A DNA stretch of 64,000 nucleotides, taken from Melanocharis versteri (taxonomy: Eukaryota > Chordata > Aves > Passeriformes > Melanocharitidae). Below, in pieces: positions 34,448 through 46,726 of this stretch; position 1 is the stretch's first letter, and every line of letters starts with the position of its first letter. The notes beneath the pieces were generated by a model that ran no database searches, had not been told where the DNA came from, and saw only the letters and a program-made list of their open reading frames with translations. A program made the translations under genes and the position numbers. Where the stretch lies: the NCBI GenBank assembly GCA_013397845.1, contig VZTG01002265.1, positions 57,357 through 121,356 of the forward strand. Direction: 5' to 3'.

Positions 34448-36500
34448 GACAAGGAGCAAGGCAGCCCCAGGTGTCTGTCCTGCCCCAGGTGTCTGTCCTG
34501 CCCCAGATGTCTGTCCTGCCCCGGGTGTCTCCAGCCCCGAATCAGGGGCTCCACACACAAAGACCCCGGGCTGCTGCACCTGGATCAGACTCTGCGTGTC
34601 CCAAACGCAGTTTCCAGATGAAAATCCCCTGTCCCTGGCACTGAGCAGCGTTTCCAGTGGACAGGGTGATTTTTGCAAGTCCTTTCTCAGTGAATTACTC
34701 TTCTTTTTATTTCCTGCACACTTGCAAAGGCAGATTTAGAAACTCTTTGACCTGAATTGGTCTGAGGACCATCAGAGTTGAGAGTGTGTGAAAAAATTTA
34801 AGGCGCTTTATGCTGAATTTCCTTTTCAGTACTGAGTCCACTGAGTCTGCTTTAGGTGTGCGCTTACATTTAAAGATTCCGTGCTCGTTTCAGCAATCTT
34901 TGCTCCCCCAGTTCATGCCCGTCCCTCCCTCTCCCCTGCCCCATCTCAGGCTGGAGGACCTTTCTGACATGTGGCACCCAGGAATCACCCCTGGAATCTT
35001 TGCTCGGTTCCCCTGACTGAACAAAAGCTGATGGCACAACACGTGCCTGTTGAATCAGCAACAGCCACAGAGCTTGATGAACACACAGAGTGGACACAAA
35101 CAGCTCAGAACAGAGCCTGGCCACAAAAAAAAAAAAAAAAAAAAAANGACACAAACTTTCCAATTTGAGTTATCTTTAAAAAAAGGAAAAAGAAAAAAAA
35201 AAGAGTGGAAGAATGCAAGGAACAAAGTTGTGCCTTTCTTTCCCTTTTTAGACAGGTTTTACACGTAAAGCTGCCTCATCCTTGTGAAAAGTTACTTTTG
35301 TTCTGTGTCAAACAGCGATGACTGTTCTGCGGAGGGAACTGAAGATCTCCGTGCAGAAATCACTGCTTGTCCTTCACTGCCGATGAGATCCCTCCAAGGA
35401 GTGACATTTTGGGATGACGCTGCTGGCTCGGGCTGCCATGGAGAATAACGGAGCTGTTGCTGCTCTATTTATCCCCTGCAGAAGTTCTGGCAGTGAGTAA
35501 CTGATGGCTCGGGTTAGTCAGACATCCACCCTTCCAGTGATTGATGGCTACGTGAGCGAGCCTTCCAGAATCCTCTTTGAATAGCAAATGGTGTCATCCC
35601 GAGCTGCCACTTGCCAAATTTCACTCCTCTTTCACCTTTTCTTTGCATCCAAACTCAGTGTGTCAGAAGTTACTTTTTTTCTACAGAACGTTACCTAATA
35701 CTCCTTCTCAGTCACGTCATTCTAAAATGAAGTTTTTACCCTTAAAACACTTATTTCCTTCCTGCCCACTTTCAAGTCTCAGCACGGTGCAAAATGAATT
35801 ATTAAGCCAGACTTTTGTGCTTGCGAGAGAGAAAACTTCTGCAGAAACCCCACCACAGAGGCGGAAAGTTCAGGTCACAAAACCACGGCTTAAAACCGCT
35901 GCGAGAGGAGCTGCACCTACAGAAAACATCCTTGGCACGGCAGCTTTCAGCGGCCGCCGGTGGCTTTTGCTCTGCTCCGAGGAAAGGGACCCAAACTCCT
36001 CCCAAATCCCGGGACTGAGCAGCTTTTTCCAGGACACGAACGTGGAGCTCAAATGCCCTCGTGTGGCCGCTGCTCCTGCGCATCCTCCCGCAGCCGGGAT
36101 GCCCCAGAGGAGGCGGCGAACAGCGGAATTTATAAAATTTCCTCGCCTCGATAACTCCCAGCACTCTGAGGCCACTGCCTGAGCAGCTTGAGAGGTCGGA
36201 CCACGCGCGTGGCTGCCAAAATACGGCTTTGCACACCTGAACTCCAACATCTGGCGAGTTTTCCCCCCTCGTTTTTCTGTTTTTCAGTGCCTAAAAGATG
36301 CTTAAAAGCTGCCAAAAAGAAAAAATAGGGAGACCAAGAATACATGACTAAAAATGGACAGACTTTTGCTTGATTCGCATTAATTACTGCATTAGAAACT
36401 CCAGATATTGTGAGTGCCCAGCCCTGACCACTCTCCTGTATCAGGATTTTGCTTTTCAGGCGCAATTGTTGCCCACTTGATGTCATTTTCAAAACAATTA
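34448..36500. other. Intergenic DNA between SIK2 and LAYN
   Basis: It contains a 19-bp repeat (TGTCTGTCCTGCCCCAGG-like) at about 34462-34535 and an A-run with a single N at 35147. A higher-CpG patch lies at 35.9-36.2 kb. No exon is supported. The 201-codon plus-strand ORF at 35577-36182 has no recognisable domain. Confidence 0.6.
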
Positions 36501-36504
36501 GATT

Positions 36505-37534
36505 TTTTTATTTTTTAGAGGGATTTCTTCTTCCAAGGCTTTATTTGCACCATGTCCTGGTGGAGGAGCAGCCACTGTGACACTGCAGAGCCAGAGCACC
36601 TGGGACATTTAGGAAGTGAGAAGCAGCTGTGACAACTGAAATATTTCAGTGTTTGCGGCAGTCAGCAACAGCTCAGAGATCTACAAACTTCTGTTTTGGC
36701 AGAACAGATTCATGGCTATGCCTGCACTCAGTTCTGTTGTTGTTTCAGCCACATTTAAAACACGTTTTTGCCAAACCTTTGTTTCCTGGCAACTTACGAA
36801 AATCGATTTTTTTTTTCATTTTCCTCTTTAGTTATTTCCATGCAATGGAGAAGAGCAAACTTTTAGGCAACTAAAGCACATTTCAGGTGCTTCACAGGCT
36901 CGTTCTGCAGCAAAAATGTTGCTCTCCTGGAGCCAGAAAATCATCTGCAGAACAAAAGGTGTGAGATATTTGTGTTCCTGCCTGGCGCCCTTGGGTTGCT
37001 TGGTCTCAGTCCCTCCCAGCAGGATGAGAGAGAGAACTGGATGGGTAAAAATGAGAAAACTCATGGGTTGAGACATAGAAATTTAATAGGCGAGGTAAAA
37101 TTGCACACACAAGCAAAGCAAACCAAGGGATTCATTCCCTGCTTCCCACTGTTCAGCACCTCCAGGAAAGCAGGGCTCCACCACCCATTACAGGCCGCTT
37201 TTAGCACCTTTGAAGAGGAGGGGGTCTATAAATAAATAAGGATTTTGGATTGTCCTTCGGTTTCAAGGCATATCTTTGGTACAAAAAGGAATTGAGGGTA
37301 TTCACGAGCCATTCCTGGAGCAAAGGGGGCTTGGTGCAAAGCAAAATCTGTACATTCTTTTCAGTTTGGATCTTTAAAAACCCCCATTCTTTCAGAAAAT
37401 AGAAGAATATGGGGACAATGCAAATCCAGGACAAACACCACACATACCATTGTTAAACAAGTGCATAGAGAGGGCAGGGAAACTGTGTGGATATTCCAAA
37501 TCCAGATTCCAGTGGGTTTTTTGGGTCCGTTTCC
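36505..37534 (-). other. LAYN: Probable LAYN 3' UTR
   Basis: This sequence follows the LAYN stop codon. Minus-strand AATAAA signals lie near 36507-36512 and 36540-36545, giving a plausible 3' UTR of about 1 kb. The true cleavage site is not determined by sequence alone. Confidence 0.45.
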
Positions 37535-37874
37535 TCAATATCCATAAATCTCATTGTCCACCCAGGTGGACTCCTTGCTCCTGCCCACGCGGTCCCCGCA
37601 GAGCTCGTAGATGTCATTGGTGACAAAGCCACTCTCGGTGCTGGCCAGTGTCACCAGGCCACTGCTGGAGGTGTCCCCGGGGTCCCTGCAGGGGCCCTGC
37701 AGCCCCTCCTGGGCACGGAAGGAGGAATTCTTGGTGCCAGGCCTGGCCCCAGCCAGGTCAGCCTCGCACTGCCTGTTGATCACTCCGTAGATGTCCAGCC
37801 TGGGGCTGTCCCTCCGGGGCGGTGGCAGCCAGGCACTGTCACCCTTCGGGGTCACATCCACGCGCTCCCGTCTC
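37535..37874 (-). CDS. LAYN: LAYN exon 8 (cytoplasmic tail, stop)
   Basis: The exon is 340 nt, from RRERVDVTPKGDSAW to NEIYGY and TGA at 37535-37537. It carries the tyrosine-rich tail repeats ESGFVTNDIYE and DNEIYGY. Confidence 0.96.
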
Positions 37875-40800
37875 CTTAGGAGGGCAGGGAAAAAGGGAAA
37901 AGCCGTCAAATGCTCTGGCACAGAGCAAAACACCAAACAGCACCAGAACTCATCGATGTGCTGATGAGCCTGGAGCAAAGCCGGGCTCAGCACACTCCTT
38001 ACTGCAGCCATCCCTAGCTGCATTTCCATTGTTCTGGGAAATCCCATGGCAGGACCTGCTGAGGGATGCTCAGGGCTGCCAGCTCAGATGCTGGGGCAGC
38101 AGAACTCCTCCCGACACTCCCAAAAAACCAGCCAGCATCTCCCCCAGAGCTTGCAGGGAAAGCAAGGAGGGGACATGGGTAAACATTATTTGCTCCAAAT
38201 CGCTGTCCTTTTATTTCTATTGCTGCATTTTTCGCTTTCAAAGGGGAATTTCTGATAGCTTTAATAAGAAAAGTAAAAAAGCTTTAATAAGAAAGCTTTA
38301 ATAAGCTTTAAAAAGCTTTAAGATAAAGCTTTAAAATAAAAAAGCAGCTTTAAAATAAAGCTTTAATAAGAAAAGTAGAAGGGTTAGCACATCAAAATCA
38401 TAATCTTGGTGATATTATTTCCTGCCTGCTATGTCTGTGAACACAATAAAAGGGTATAATGTGATTTACTTAGAATTTTACTTCACAATTAACTCGGCCT
38501 GGAGCATCAACAGCATTTTTTCAGCATTTCTTTGCCTGCAAACACTCCTGTCCAGGGCATTTGACAAAATGGTGGAATAAAAAGGACAGGACCAGGACAA
38601 AGTGTCAGTGTTCACCTGGAACACAAAAATGCCACTCACCTCTTCAGCATCAGCCAAAAGCAGGAGATGCCTGTGATGGCCATCAGGAGAAGCAGCACAG
38701 GAACGCTGGAAATAAGGATGTAGGCAAGGCTCTGAACAGGTTCTGGGGGTGAGAATGAGTCAGGGTCATAAGAAGAAATTGCAAGTTTTTCATAGTTAAT
38801 CACAGACTTACAAACGAAACATTCACAGCTGAGCCACTCGGAAGTGATTTGATAAAAGTGGCTTTTTCACACCCAAAACACTTTGCACAACTTTGGATTT
38901 TGAACCTTCTTACACCCAGAGCAACCAGTTTAGGTTTGTTCTGGGAAACACTTGAGGGAAGTTTTTTTTTTCAGAGGCTGTTTTCTATATTCAGTCTTCC
39001 ACATTTTGGGTCAAACAGTTGGAATGAGGTTTTGAGAGCACAACTTACCTTTGGCTCCCACAGCTGTTCCATTGGCACCTTTCCTCCGCCGCTCCTCTGG
39101 GAATTCTGCCTTCCAGGGCTCTGTTGCCACAGCTGGAAGGAAGCAGCTTCATTAATGCTGCAGATGGTTTTTTGGGAAATAATAAAAAGTGAGGCTGAGA
39201 GCAGACTGAAGAGGCTGAGAGCTGCAAAGATGTGTGATGTGCACTGGGACTCTTCTCCTTCAATCCCTGCAGCATCACCCAGCTCTGCATCACCAGCAGC
39301 AGGATTTTCCCTGCAGGATGGAGCATGGAACAGCCCAGGGAAAGTGCAAACTGCAGGGCAGCTTCTTGCTCAGGATGTTTTCTGAGCGTCCTTGACAATG
39401 AACATCAGAGTATTTCCACTGCAAGTCAGCAGTCATTAAAAAAAAAAAATCCCAAATAGATGTGTCCCACTCACCTCTTCGGGAATGGTCTATTGGAGCT
39501 TTTGTTGGCTTCTCTGAAAGAAAAGAGAAATGCAGAATTTCTTCATGAGTGAAACGCACAATTTCCAACCTGAGCACTGTTCTTCAGTGTTCTCCCCCAA
39601 CCTGAGACCTCCAACCCTCCATAAAAACCCCCAGGGAATTTCAGTAAAGCACAAGCAGCTGCAGATATGAGACACTGCGATTGCTGCATAAATGTAAAGG
39701 TCTCCCTGTCCCAGCAGTGAAGCTGAGGAAGGGTTTCCCTATCAGCCACTGCTCTCCTCCTTCCTTCTCCAGGGGGACTGGATTTAAATCCCACAGACAC
39801 TCATTACCCAGGGAATATTTGCAGATGAAGTTGTTTTTCATGTTGCATCTGTCGTCGTTCCACTGGAACATGTAGGGGCCTCCCACTCCAGGCGGGGCAG
39901 AGGGCTGGTGGTAGAGCACCACACACACCTCACCCCCACACGACGGCTCGTCCACGTACCAGTTCCTGGGAAACACAATTTTTTATTCTTTTCATTCAGA
40001 TTTTTCACAGCGAGCTCAGCAAGGAGGGTGCTCAACAAATACCGATGAGCGAAGGGCTGAGCTCCTCACAATCACCCCTCCCTCCTTCCCATCCCAGTCA
40101 GCATTAGCAAAAGATCTCAGCCAGTACAATTAACAGGTTTTTATAACTATTTTTTTAATAAAGTTATTTTTTTAAACAGAGTAGCTATGTTAGGAATGAA
40201 CACGGAGACCACGGAATGAACCAGAAACAAGGATTCAGTTCTGGTCCTTGGGTGCATCTTTAAGAATGTGGGTTTAGAAATCACTGTTTTCTTGTAGACA
40301 AGATTCTTCCTTGAACATTAAAGTAGCTCGAAATGAGCTACAATTGTGTAGAGAAAGTCCAAGTTCTCCTGAGCTTTCACTGGGCCTTGCACAGGGGTTT
40401 CTCCACACAATTTCAGACCCGTGCAAAATCATCATTTTGCTCTCTTGGTCTCAGTGCCTGCAAAATTTTGGCACCTATTTAATGAAAAAAACGAAAAAAC
40501 TGAAGCAGATTCTGGCTTCCTCTGTCTAGAAGTGCACCAGCACAGTCTTGCAGATAATTTTTTTGTTGTTTTCTAAGAATAAACCTCACCACAAGACACC
40601 TGTGCAGCTCTTCCACGTAGTGCACAGGAAGGATGTAGCACTGTAATATCACTGTCAGTGAGAGGATATTTTCTGCAACTCAGAAAACACCTCTAAACAT
40701 CTCCTGATTTTGCCAGTTGTTCAATCCCCTCTGATTCTGGAACGAGCAGTGTTCTGCCTGCCAAGAATTTGCTGCGAGCTGATCCATAGGGTATAAATAA

Positions 40801-43800
40801 TTCCAGATATTCCGAGATATTCAGCATGGGAGAACACCCATTTAAAGCAGTGTTTTTCCAACCATTCCAACGCTTTATTCCTCCCTTACTTCCTTCCTCC
40901 CCTGGTGTTTTCCTTGGCTTTATCACTCAGCATAAATAACTGTGTCTCACCAATGGAAGGCAGGAAAGCTGTGCCTGTTTCTTAGCAGCAGATTCTGGTT
41001 CCAGCTTCCCAATATCTGAACCACAGGAGAGACTTTAGGATGTCAAATAGTGCTAAAACCAGTTTTTACTTGTTGATTTCTGAGTGGCTGAAATGTCTTA
41101 TGAGAAAAGGTCACAATTCCACGGTGTTTTTACACACGCCTGATATAAGGATGCAAATTGGTGTCAATGTTGCTGCTTTTATAATATAATTATAACAAAT
41201 CTTGTGGTTCCTTAAGACAAGGAGGAAGAAATCTAACAAGTGCTGTGAAAACTTTCGTTTTCCATGTCTGCAATAAATCGTGCAGCTCTAATATTTTGCT
41301 GTCTCACAGGAAACCGTGTTATTCCCTCAGTGAGAAGAACCCATTTTTCAGGGCATCAGGGGATCTGCAGTGCAGGAATCTTCAGGTCACTTGTAGCTGC
41401 CTAATCAGAGATTTTTAAGGCCAGACCACTTGTTCTTCCCCTTCCTTTTAGCCACTAAAATTATCAATTTTAGCCTGAAGCAGACACTCTGCGTGTCTCA
41501 TACAGAGCAACAGCAGGAGGGTGATTTGTCCCCCTGGATGAGCGCAAAAGGAACACAAATGGCAGCTGGGACATCCCTGCTTGGATTCACTGGGCAAAAT
41601 CCTCGATTCCTGACGGCACTGCCAGTCCCCCAGAGCCACCCCCAGGCACCCACCGAAATCTGGACGAGCTCCCATCTGACCAGGAGTAGAAGTTGTGACA
41701 CTCCGTGCTGTTGTCCTCCTCCTCCTTCCTCCTCCTGAGCCCTATCCAGAAGTCCCCATCGGAAGCCAGGAGGCTCCTGATGAAGGATTCGATCAGTCTC
41801 TGCTCTGCCGGGCTCTCGATGCTGACGAGGTGTCCCCCGTCAGCCCTGCACGCCAGGTGAGCCTCTTCATAGCTGGTCCTGCGGGAGGCATCGTGGAAAT
41901 AAACGATTTTGTAGCAGGGTTTCTGCGTGCCACGCCTGCAAACCGTCTGCCCTGCGGAGGGGGAGAGAAAACTGCTGCAGGAACGGTACGGAACAGGAGC
42001 AAAATTAAGGCTAAAACATCGATTTGGATGAGTTTTGTGCTGTCGGTACGGAAAACACAACGCAGGTAAAAGCCTTTTGTGTTACTGGACTGGCAAATGG
42101 CATCTCCGAATTTTTCTCACTGCATCTCGCGGTTTAGGTTGGTCCTTTCATGTCCTGCTCTTCTCAGCTCCCTCATGATTTTTCTGGGATTTGCAGATCC
42201 TGGGAGTTCCTCCCAAAGAAAAAACACTGGGCCAGAGCAAGCTGATACATGCAGCCTTTTAAAAAGCAAAGTTCTCTTGCAAGGGTTCAAAGAGGCTTTT
42301 TAAAATGATTATTATTTTTAAGGAGTTAAATGGTCAAAATCAGAGATTTCCTTATGCAAGCAGAGATAGCAAGAATTTCTCTTCTGGGGCAATGCAATGG
42401 TTTAATGGATATTGCAGTGCCATAGAATCCCAGAATATTTTGGCTTGGAAAGGACCTGAAAACCATCTCATTCCAGCCCTTGCCATGGGGACACCTCTAT
42501 CCCACTGTCCCAGGCTGCTCCAAGCCCTGTCCAACCTGGCCTTGGACACTTCCAGGGATGGGACTTCCACAGCTTCTCTGGCCAAGCAGGGCCTCACCAC
42601 CCTCCCAGGGAAGAATTTCTTATTCCCATCCAACCTCAAACTCTTTCATTTTCCAGTGTCTGTCCTGAGGATCACAAGATGAGTTCCCACAGCCCAGTTT
42701 CCAGCTCTGCAATGTTTCTGCCTGCCCAGGGAGTAAACAATGTCTGTTTTCAGGCTGTCACAAGCCAAGGACTGTCTCATGCACAAGCAGCACAGCTTAT
42801 TTTGGTTCCGAGGGAAGATCAAAGTGAAAAGACACATCATCCAAAATGATGCACCCGTGTGTTTTTGCAGCAGAGCAGTCCCAATATTTAGACTGTGGAA
42901 ACAAACAGTTTTGTTTTGCTCAGTAAATATTTCTTTGCAGGCACAATCTGCTAACCTACTTGTTTTTACAGAAGGAAAACATTCAGCAGCATTTGTAGTG
43001 TGCTTGGAGCAAACGGGATAATTCAGGGACAGGTCATTATAAACCCTGCCGTGGGATATTTGTTGGCTTTGCTTTATCCTTTTATGTCGGTCACTGTAAG
43101 AGTGGGAGTTAAACACCTTTCACACAGGAATTCTTGAGCAGTTAAATAGCCAGAATTGGAGTTTGCTAACATTTTACACAGAAATTACAACAGAAACAGG
43201 ATTTTTCCTATGACAGCAGTATTAAAAAATAAATTTCTAGCACAGCCTGTGTTTCTCGTGGGAATTTGACACTCAGAGAAAAAGGCAAAGCCCCTTACCT
43301 CTTCTGAGGGAAATGTCCACTGCTGTTGGGAGAGGCAAAAGGAAAACACAGACAGCATGTTTTCATTAAAAAAGCCATAACTTTCTACAAACAGTGTCGC
43401 AAAAACCGCACCCAGGCTCTTTTCTGATACACAAACACGTTTTTTCCTCATTAAAGAAAGAGGAAGAAAGTCTCTGCCTTATCAACCAAACTTGCCAGTA
43501 CTTCCAGCTAAGGAAAAACTGATTGGAGTTGATTCCTGGCTGGACTTCACTGCTCGTCCGGGTCCCGAGCTCAGTCCGGGACATTGAATGAGCAGCTCTG
43601 AGCAAGGCTGAAAGGATTCCTTGTGCTTCCCCCTTATCTCCTCACTCGGGATCTGCCCCAGAGCCAGCTGACTCCAGCGAGGCAGGGCGGCGGGGAAAAC
43701 CGGCTGGAAAAGTTGGAAAGGACCTCCAGAAGCATCAAACCCGACCTTCTCCGAGCATCACCGCGGGGCACGGGCATCCCTGCCCATGTCGCGACAGCCG

Positions 43801-43993
43801 CCCGCGCATCCCGACCCTGCCGGCGGGGCCGGAGGGATCTCTGCAGGCTAGGGAAGATCCTCCACGATCCCCAAAACCCTTCTTACCGATCCCCAGCGAT
43901 CCCCAGCGACCCCGAGCCCCTCTTACCGCTGAGCAGCCGCGCCCCCGCCGCGCAGCCCAGCGCGGCCGCGCACAGCGCTGCTGCCGCCAGCAT
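37535..43993 (-). CDS. LAYN: LAYN, layilin (complete, 8 exons)
   Basis: Layilin is a single-pass membrane C-type lectin that binds hyaluronan outside the cell and talin/ERM proteins inside. Eight minus-strand exons join in frame to 370 codons plus a stop, close to the human length. Seen in order: a signal peptide starting MLAAAALCAAALGCAAGARL; the lectin domain from VCRRGTQKPCYK to NNFICKYS, with GDFWIGLRRR and the WND motif in YMFQWNDDRCNM; a linker shorter than in human; a transmembrane segment LAYILISSVPVLLLLMAITG; and a cytoplasmic tail with LDIYGVINRQCEADL, ESGFVTNDIYE and a C-terminal WVDNEIYGY resembling the human talin-binding WVENEIYGY. Exons: 43927-43993, 43299-43322, 41654-41951, 39808-39965, 39475-39513, 39049-39132, 38640-38742 and 37535-37874. 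Confidence 0.97.
38250..38375. repeat. AGCTTTAATAAGAAA-type simple repeat in LAYN intron 7
   Basis: About eight irregular copies of AAGCTTTAATAAG and AAGCTTTAAAATAA occur. AAGCTT and TTTAAA palindromes recur throughout. Confidence 0.8.
38640..38742 (-). CDS. LAYN: LAYN exon 7 (transmembrane)
   Basis: The exon is 103 nt and encodes EPVQSLAYILISSVPVLLLL then MAITGISCFWLMLK. It aligns with human ALNLAYILIPSIPLLLLLVV. Confidence 0.94.
39049..39132 (-). CDS. LAYN: LAYN exon 6 (linker)
   Basis: The 84-nt exon encodes VATEPWKAEFPEERRRKGAN and GTAVGAK. It is poorly conserved, but has consensus splice sites and correct phase on both sides. Confidence 0.8.
39475..39513 (-). CDS. LAYN: LAYN exon 5 (short linker exon)
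   Basis: The 39-nt exon encodes EKPTKAPIDHSRR. The start aligns with human DEKPAVPSRE. The donor AGAG/GTGAGTGGG and the phases fit. Confidence 0.85.
39808..39965 (-). CDS. LAYN: LAYN exon 4 (lectin domain end)
   Basis: The exon is 158 nt, NWYVDEPSCGGEVCVVLYHQ to FQWNDDRCNMKNNFICKYSL. It includes EPS and WND motifs of the carbohydrate-binding region and conserved cysteines. Confidence 0.96.
41654..41951 (-). CDS. LAYN: LAYN exon 3 (lectin domain start)
   Basis: The exon is 298 nt, GQTVCRRGTQKPCYKIVYFH through LVSIESPAEQRLIE and SDGDFWIGLRRRKEE to DGSSSRFR. It matches the human exon closely. Confidence 0.97.
42421..42679 (-). mobile_element. CR1 LINE 3' fragment in LAYN intron 2
   Basis: The plus strand starts CATAGAATCCCAGAATATTT and contains TCCAACCTGGCCTTGGACAC, TTCCAGGGATGGGACTTCCA and CTCACCACCCTCCCAGGGAA. 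This is the classic reverse-oriented CR1 3' end of bird genomes. It is about 260 bp and truncated. Confidence 0.93.
43299..43322 (-). CDS. LAYN: LAYN exon 2 (24-nt microexon)
   Basis: A 24-nt exon encoding VDISLRR with split codons at both ends, joining ARLLS-A to GQTVC. Human reads LLSASDLDLRGGQPVC across the same position. Acceptor CCCAACAG and donor AAGAG/GTAAGG are both good. Confidence 0.88.
43700..43762 (-). mobile_element. Possible CR1 fragment near the LAYN promoter
   Basis: The segment GTTGGAAAGGACCTCCAGAA followed by GCATCAAACCCGACC resembles the reversed CR1 3' segment. It is short and diverged. Confidence 0.5.
43927..43993 (-). CDS. LAYN: LAYN exon 1 (signal peptide)
   Basis: The ATG is at 43991-43993. 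The exon encodes MLAAAALCAAALGCAAGARL then LS, a typical signal peptide ending near the human AATGRLLS equivalent. The donor is AGCG/GTAAGA. Confidence 0.93.
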
Positions 43994-44268
43994 CGCTCCG
44001 CCGGGGACCGGGACAGCGGCAGCTCCTCCTTCCTCCCTTCCTTCCTTCCTTCTTTCCCTGCCTCCTTCCCTCCTCCTCCTCCTCCTCCTCGGGCCAGCGG
44101 GCTCGGCTCAGCCCCGACACCGCAGCGCCCCGGGGCCGAGCGCTCTCGTCCCGCTGCCGCTCCCCGGATCGCGCTCCGAACGCTCCATCCTCTGCCCGTG
44201 TCCCCACCCCGATCCCGTTTTATGTCCCCCGTCCCACCCCCCGCCCACCGGGAGCCACCCACGGGCGG

Positions 44269-44329
44269 NNNNNNNNNNNNNNNNNNNNNNNNNNNNNNNN
44301 NNNNNNNNNNNNNNNNNNNNNNNNNNNNN
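44269..44329. other. Assembly gap (61 N)
   Basis: The gap lies in GC-rich DNA upstream of LAYN and is followed by a T/G homopolymer stretch. Confidence 0.97.
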
Positions 44330-44454
44330 TTTTTTGGGGGGGGAAGGTTCTTCCTTCGCTTCCCGCAGTCTGGATTTGCTTTGGAGAAGCGGGATGGGCT
44401 TTATCGTTTCCTGCCGGTCAAGCTGAACTCTGATCTATTTTATCCATCCCAATC

Positions 44455-44527
44455 CCAGTTTTCTAAATCTAAATATCCTGAGTTGGAAGGGATCACCGCG
44501 AGGATCACCGCGTCCAACTTTTAAGTG
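44455..44527 (-). mobile_element. CR1 LINE fragment
   Basis: ATCCTGAGTTGGAAGGGATC with ATCACCGCGTCCAACTT nearby matches the reversed CR1 landmark of the type CTGAGTTGGAAGGGACCC...TCATCGAGTCCAACTC. It is a short, old fragment. Confidence 0.65.
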
Positions 44528-45312
44528 AAAAATCCCGGGGCTGAATCCGAAATCTCGGCGTTTTTAGCGCATGATGCGCACGCTGCCCCGAGGGAAAGAG
44601 AAAGCGGAGCCCGGGAGCTGCTTCCCACCTGGAGAAAGGCCGAGCCCTTTCCTGGTGGCCGGGAAGCGGCTCCGCACCTGTTTCCTGCAGCTCGGGCTCC
44701 CCATCCCGCCCGGGGTTTTATGGCTCAGGCTCCAAGAGATTTCCCCAGGTCGCGGAGAAGGGGCAGAGCCGCAAAGAGAATGTGTTCAGGCAGGAAATAA
44801 CCGGGATCGATGTTTAAAATAGGAGATCGATGGTTTTATGGGAGACTTAAAACCTTGAGCCACTCTTGGGAGTTTGGCTGGAGAAGCTGTTTCAGAAATG
44901 GATATTTAAAGGGGAGGAAAATCCTTTAAAATGCCATGAAAACAGCTCAATCCAGGCCGGCAGGAGTCAGGAATTCCAGAGGGAAATGTTGGAAAGCTGC
45001 TGGCTGTGAGCCTGTGTCGGGTCTGTGAAACAGGAACAGGCTCTGATATTTCCTGGCTTTTTCAGAAATCCAGAAGCACTTCAACAACCACTCTGTTCCC
45101 TGACTTTCTGAATCCCGGCCGGAATTAAAGCAAAGTCAAAATCTTCATAACTTCTGAAAAATGGTGAAGCTTCCATTTCCTTCTCTCGACCGCTATTGAG
45201 AAATAAATGGGAGAATATACAGAAAATAAAGGAGAAAAGTATAGAAAAATAGCAGCAGCCTTTTAATTTCTAAATCTTGTAATAATATGTATTAGTACAG
45301 GATAAAACTGAG

Positions 45313-45375
45313 TAGTTATTGTAGTTTTAGTAGTAGTACTAGTAGTAGTAGTAGTAGTAGTGGTAATAATAATAT
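45313..45375. repeat. (TAG)n / (TAA)n microsatellite
   Basis: An imperfect AGT/TAG triplet run ending in AATAATAAT. No gene overlaps it. Confidence 0.9.
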
Positions 45376-46726
45376 CCAGGGCATTTTTTCCCCTAAATAG
45401 AATCTGAGTATTTAGACCAAGGGAAATAAAAACCGGATTTTGGGCCAAGCAGGCAGACTTGGTTCAGCATTTTAATAAACTTTGAGAAGAGGAAGTGCTT
45501 AATAGGAACTAACTTAAAAGCTTAAATAAGGAGGAAGGAAAAACGGAGGCTTTTATGTCCAAAATGAAGATGTCATTCCTGAAAGTATCTTTTGAAATCT
45601 TGTTTTCCAGGTTATTTCTCCGATCACTGCACTTATCAACTTCAATATTTCAGTGCTACCCTGTACGATTGAGGAGTTAAATTGTATTAATTCAGATATG
45701 TGGTTCTTAACCTTCAACTCATTTATCTCTGCTTTGTATCTTGGGAATTACAGCAGAAGGAAAGAAAAGCCTTAATAGAATCCAGACCTCTTACTCCTGG
45801 ATTTTATTCTCCAGATAAACATCCGGCCAGGCCAGGCCAGACCATTATAAATCAGTAAATCTACAGTTCACTACTGATAATAATAAAAATCTCCAAATGG
45901 AATTCTTCCTTTATTGCTCAAATCCAGTTTCTGAGAGCTTTTTAGGGCAGCCAGTTGGATAACTTTGTTATAAACTGAATTTCTGTGTTTCAGTGGATAA
46001 AAAACTGGAGACAGCAATGGAAAAAATAAAAAACCAAAAACAAAAGCAGGCTTTAAAGATTCCTGTCATATTAAACTGAGAAATTTAGAGTCACTGCCTT
46101 ATTCCTTGTGGTTTTGAGATAGAAAATTGTCCTTAATAACCTTTTTTAGCTTGCTTAAACTTCATTTACCTCCTGTGCCTGGCCTGGAATTTCAGAGTCC
46201 CACAGGCTGCAGGATCCTCTTTGCTCTGTTGGATAAACCCACATTCACTTCCCAGATTTATACAATTCCCAGGGTTTGCTCCTTTGTATTTGTTCGTGTC
46301 TGAATCAAATCTGAAATCTGGATTTGAACACTAAGCAATATCCGTGACTGATATTAATCTGAACACTATTCTTATTCCATCCAGTGCATTAATTTGAATT
46401 TTCTTGGACTTATGGGATGCTTTTAGGATGTCCTATATTTGTGTAAAGCCATTTACTCCTTGTGATGAATCTTTGCCCAAAGCTGCAAACCTTGGCTTTC
46501 ATCTCTGCTTGGAAAACCCCTCCACACCCATCAAATTAAAAAAAATTAAGAAAAATAAAAAGAATGTGAGCGCTGTTGCTGGCTGCAGCCAGAATTCAGA
46601 GCAGACTAATGGATGGAGATGGAAGAGATTCCTTTTGGGATTATTGATGGGGAAAGGGGGATTGCTGACTCGCAGGAAAGGCTTGCAGAGCTCAGCACCT
46701 CCTGCAGATTGCTCTGCCTGGCCTGG

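Larger units (their letters stand above)
43750..44780 (-). promoter_or_regulatory. LAYN: LAYN CpG-island promoter
   Basis: CpG-rich DNA surrounds the LAYN start codon (ATG at 43991-43993) and extends upstream through a 61-base gap at 44269-44329. A purine-rich block on the minus strand (pyrimidine on plus, 44022-44094, CCTCCTCCT and CTTCCTTCC runs) lies about 30-100 nt before the ATG, in the presumed 5' UTR or core promoter. No TATA box was identified. Confidence 0.65.

Noticed and set aside
42352..42682. ORFs on both strands within LAYN intron 2
   Set aside because: They lie inside a CR1 LINE 3' fragment and do not encode reverse transcriptase.
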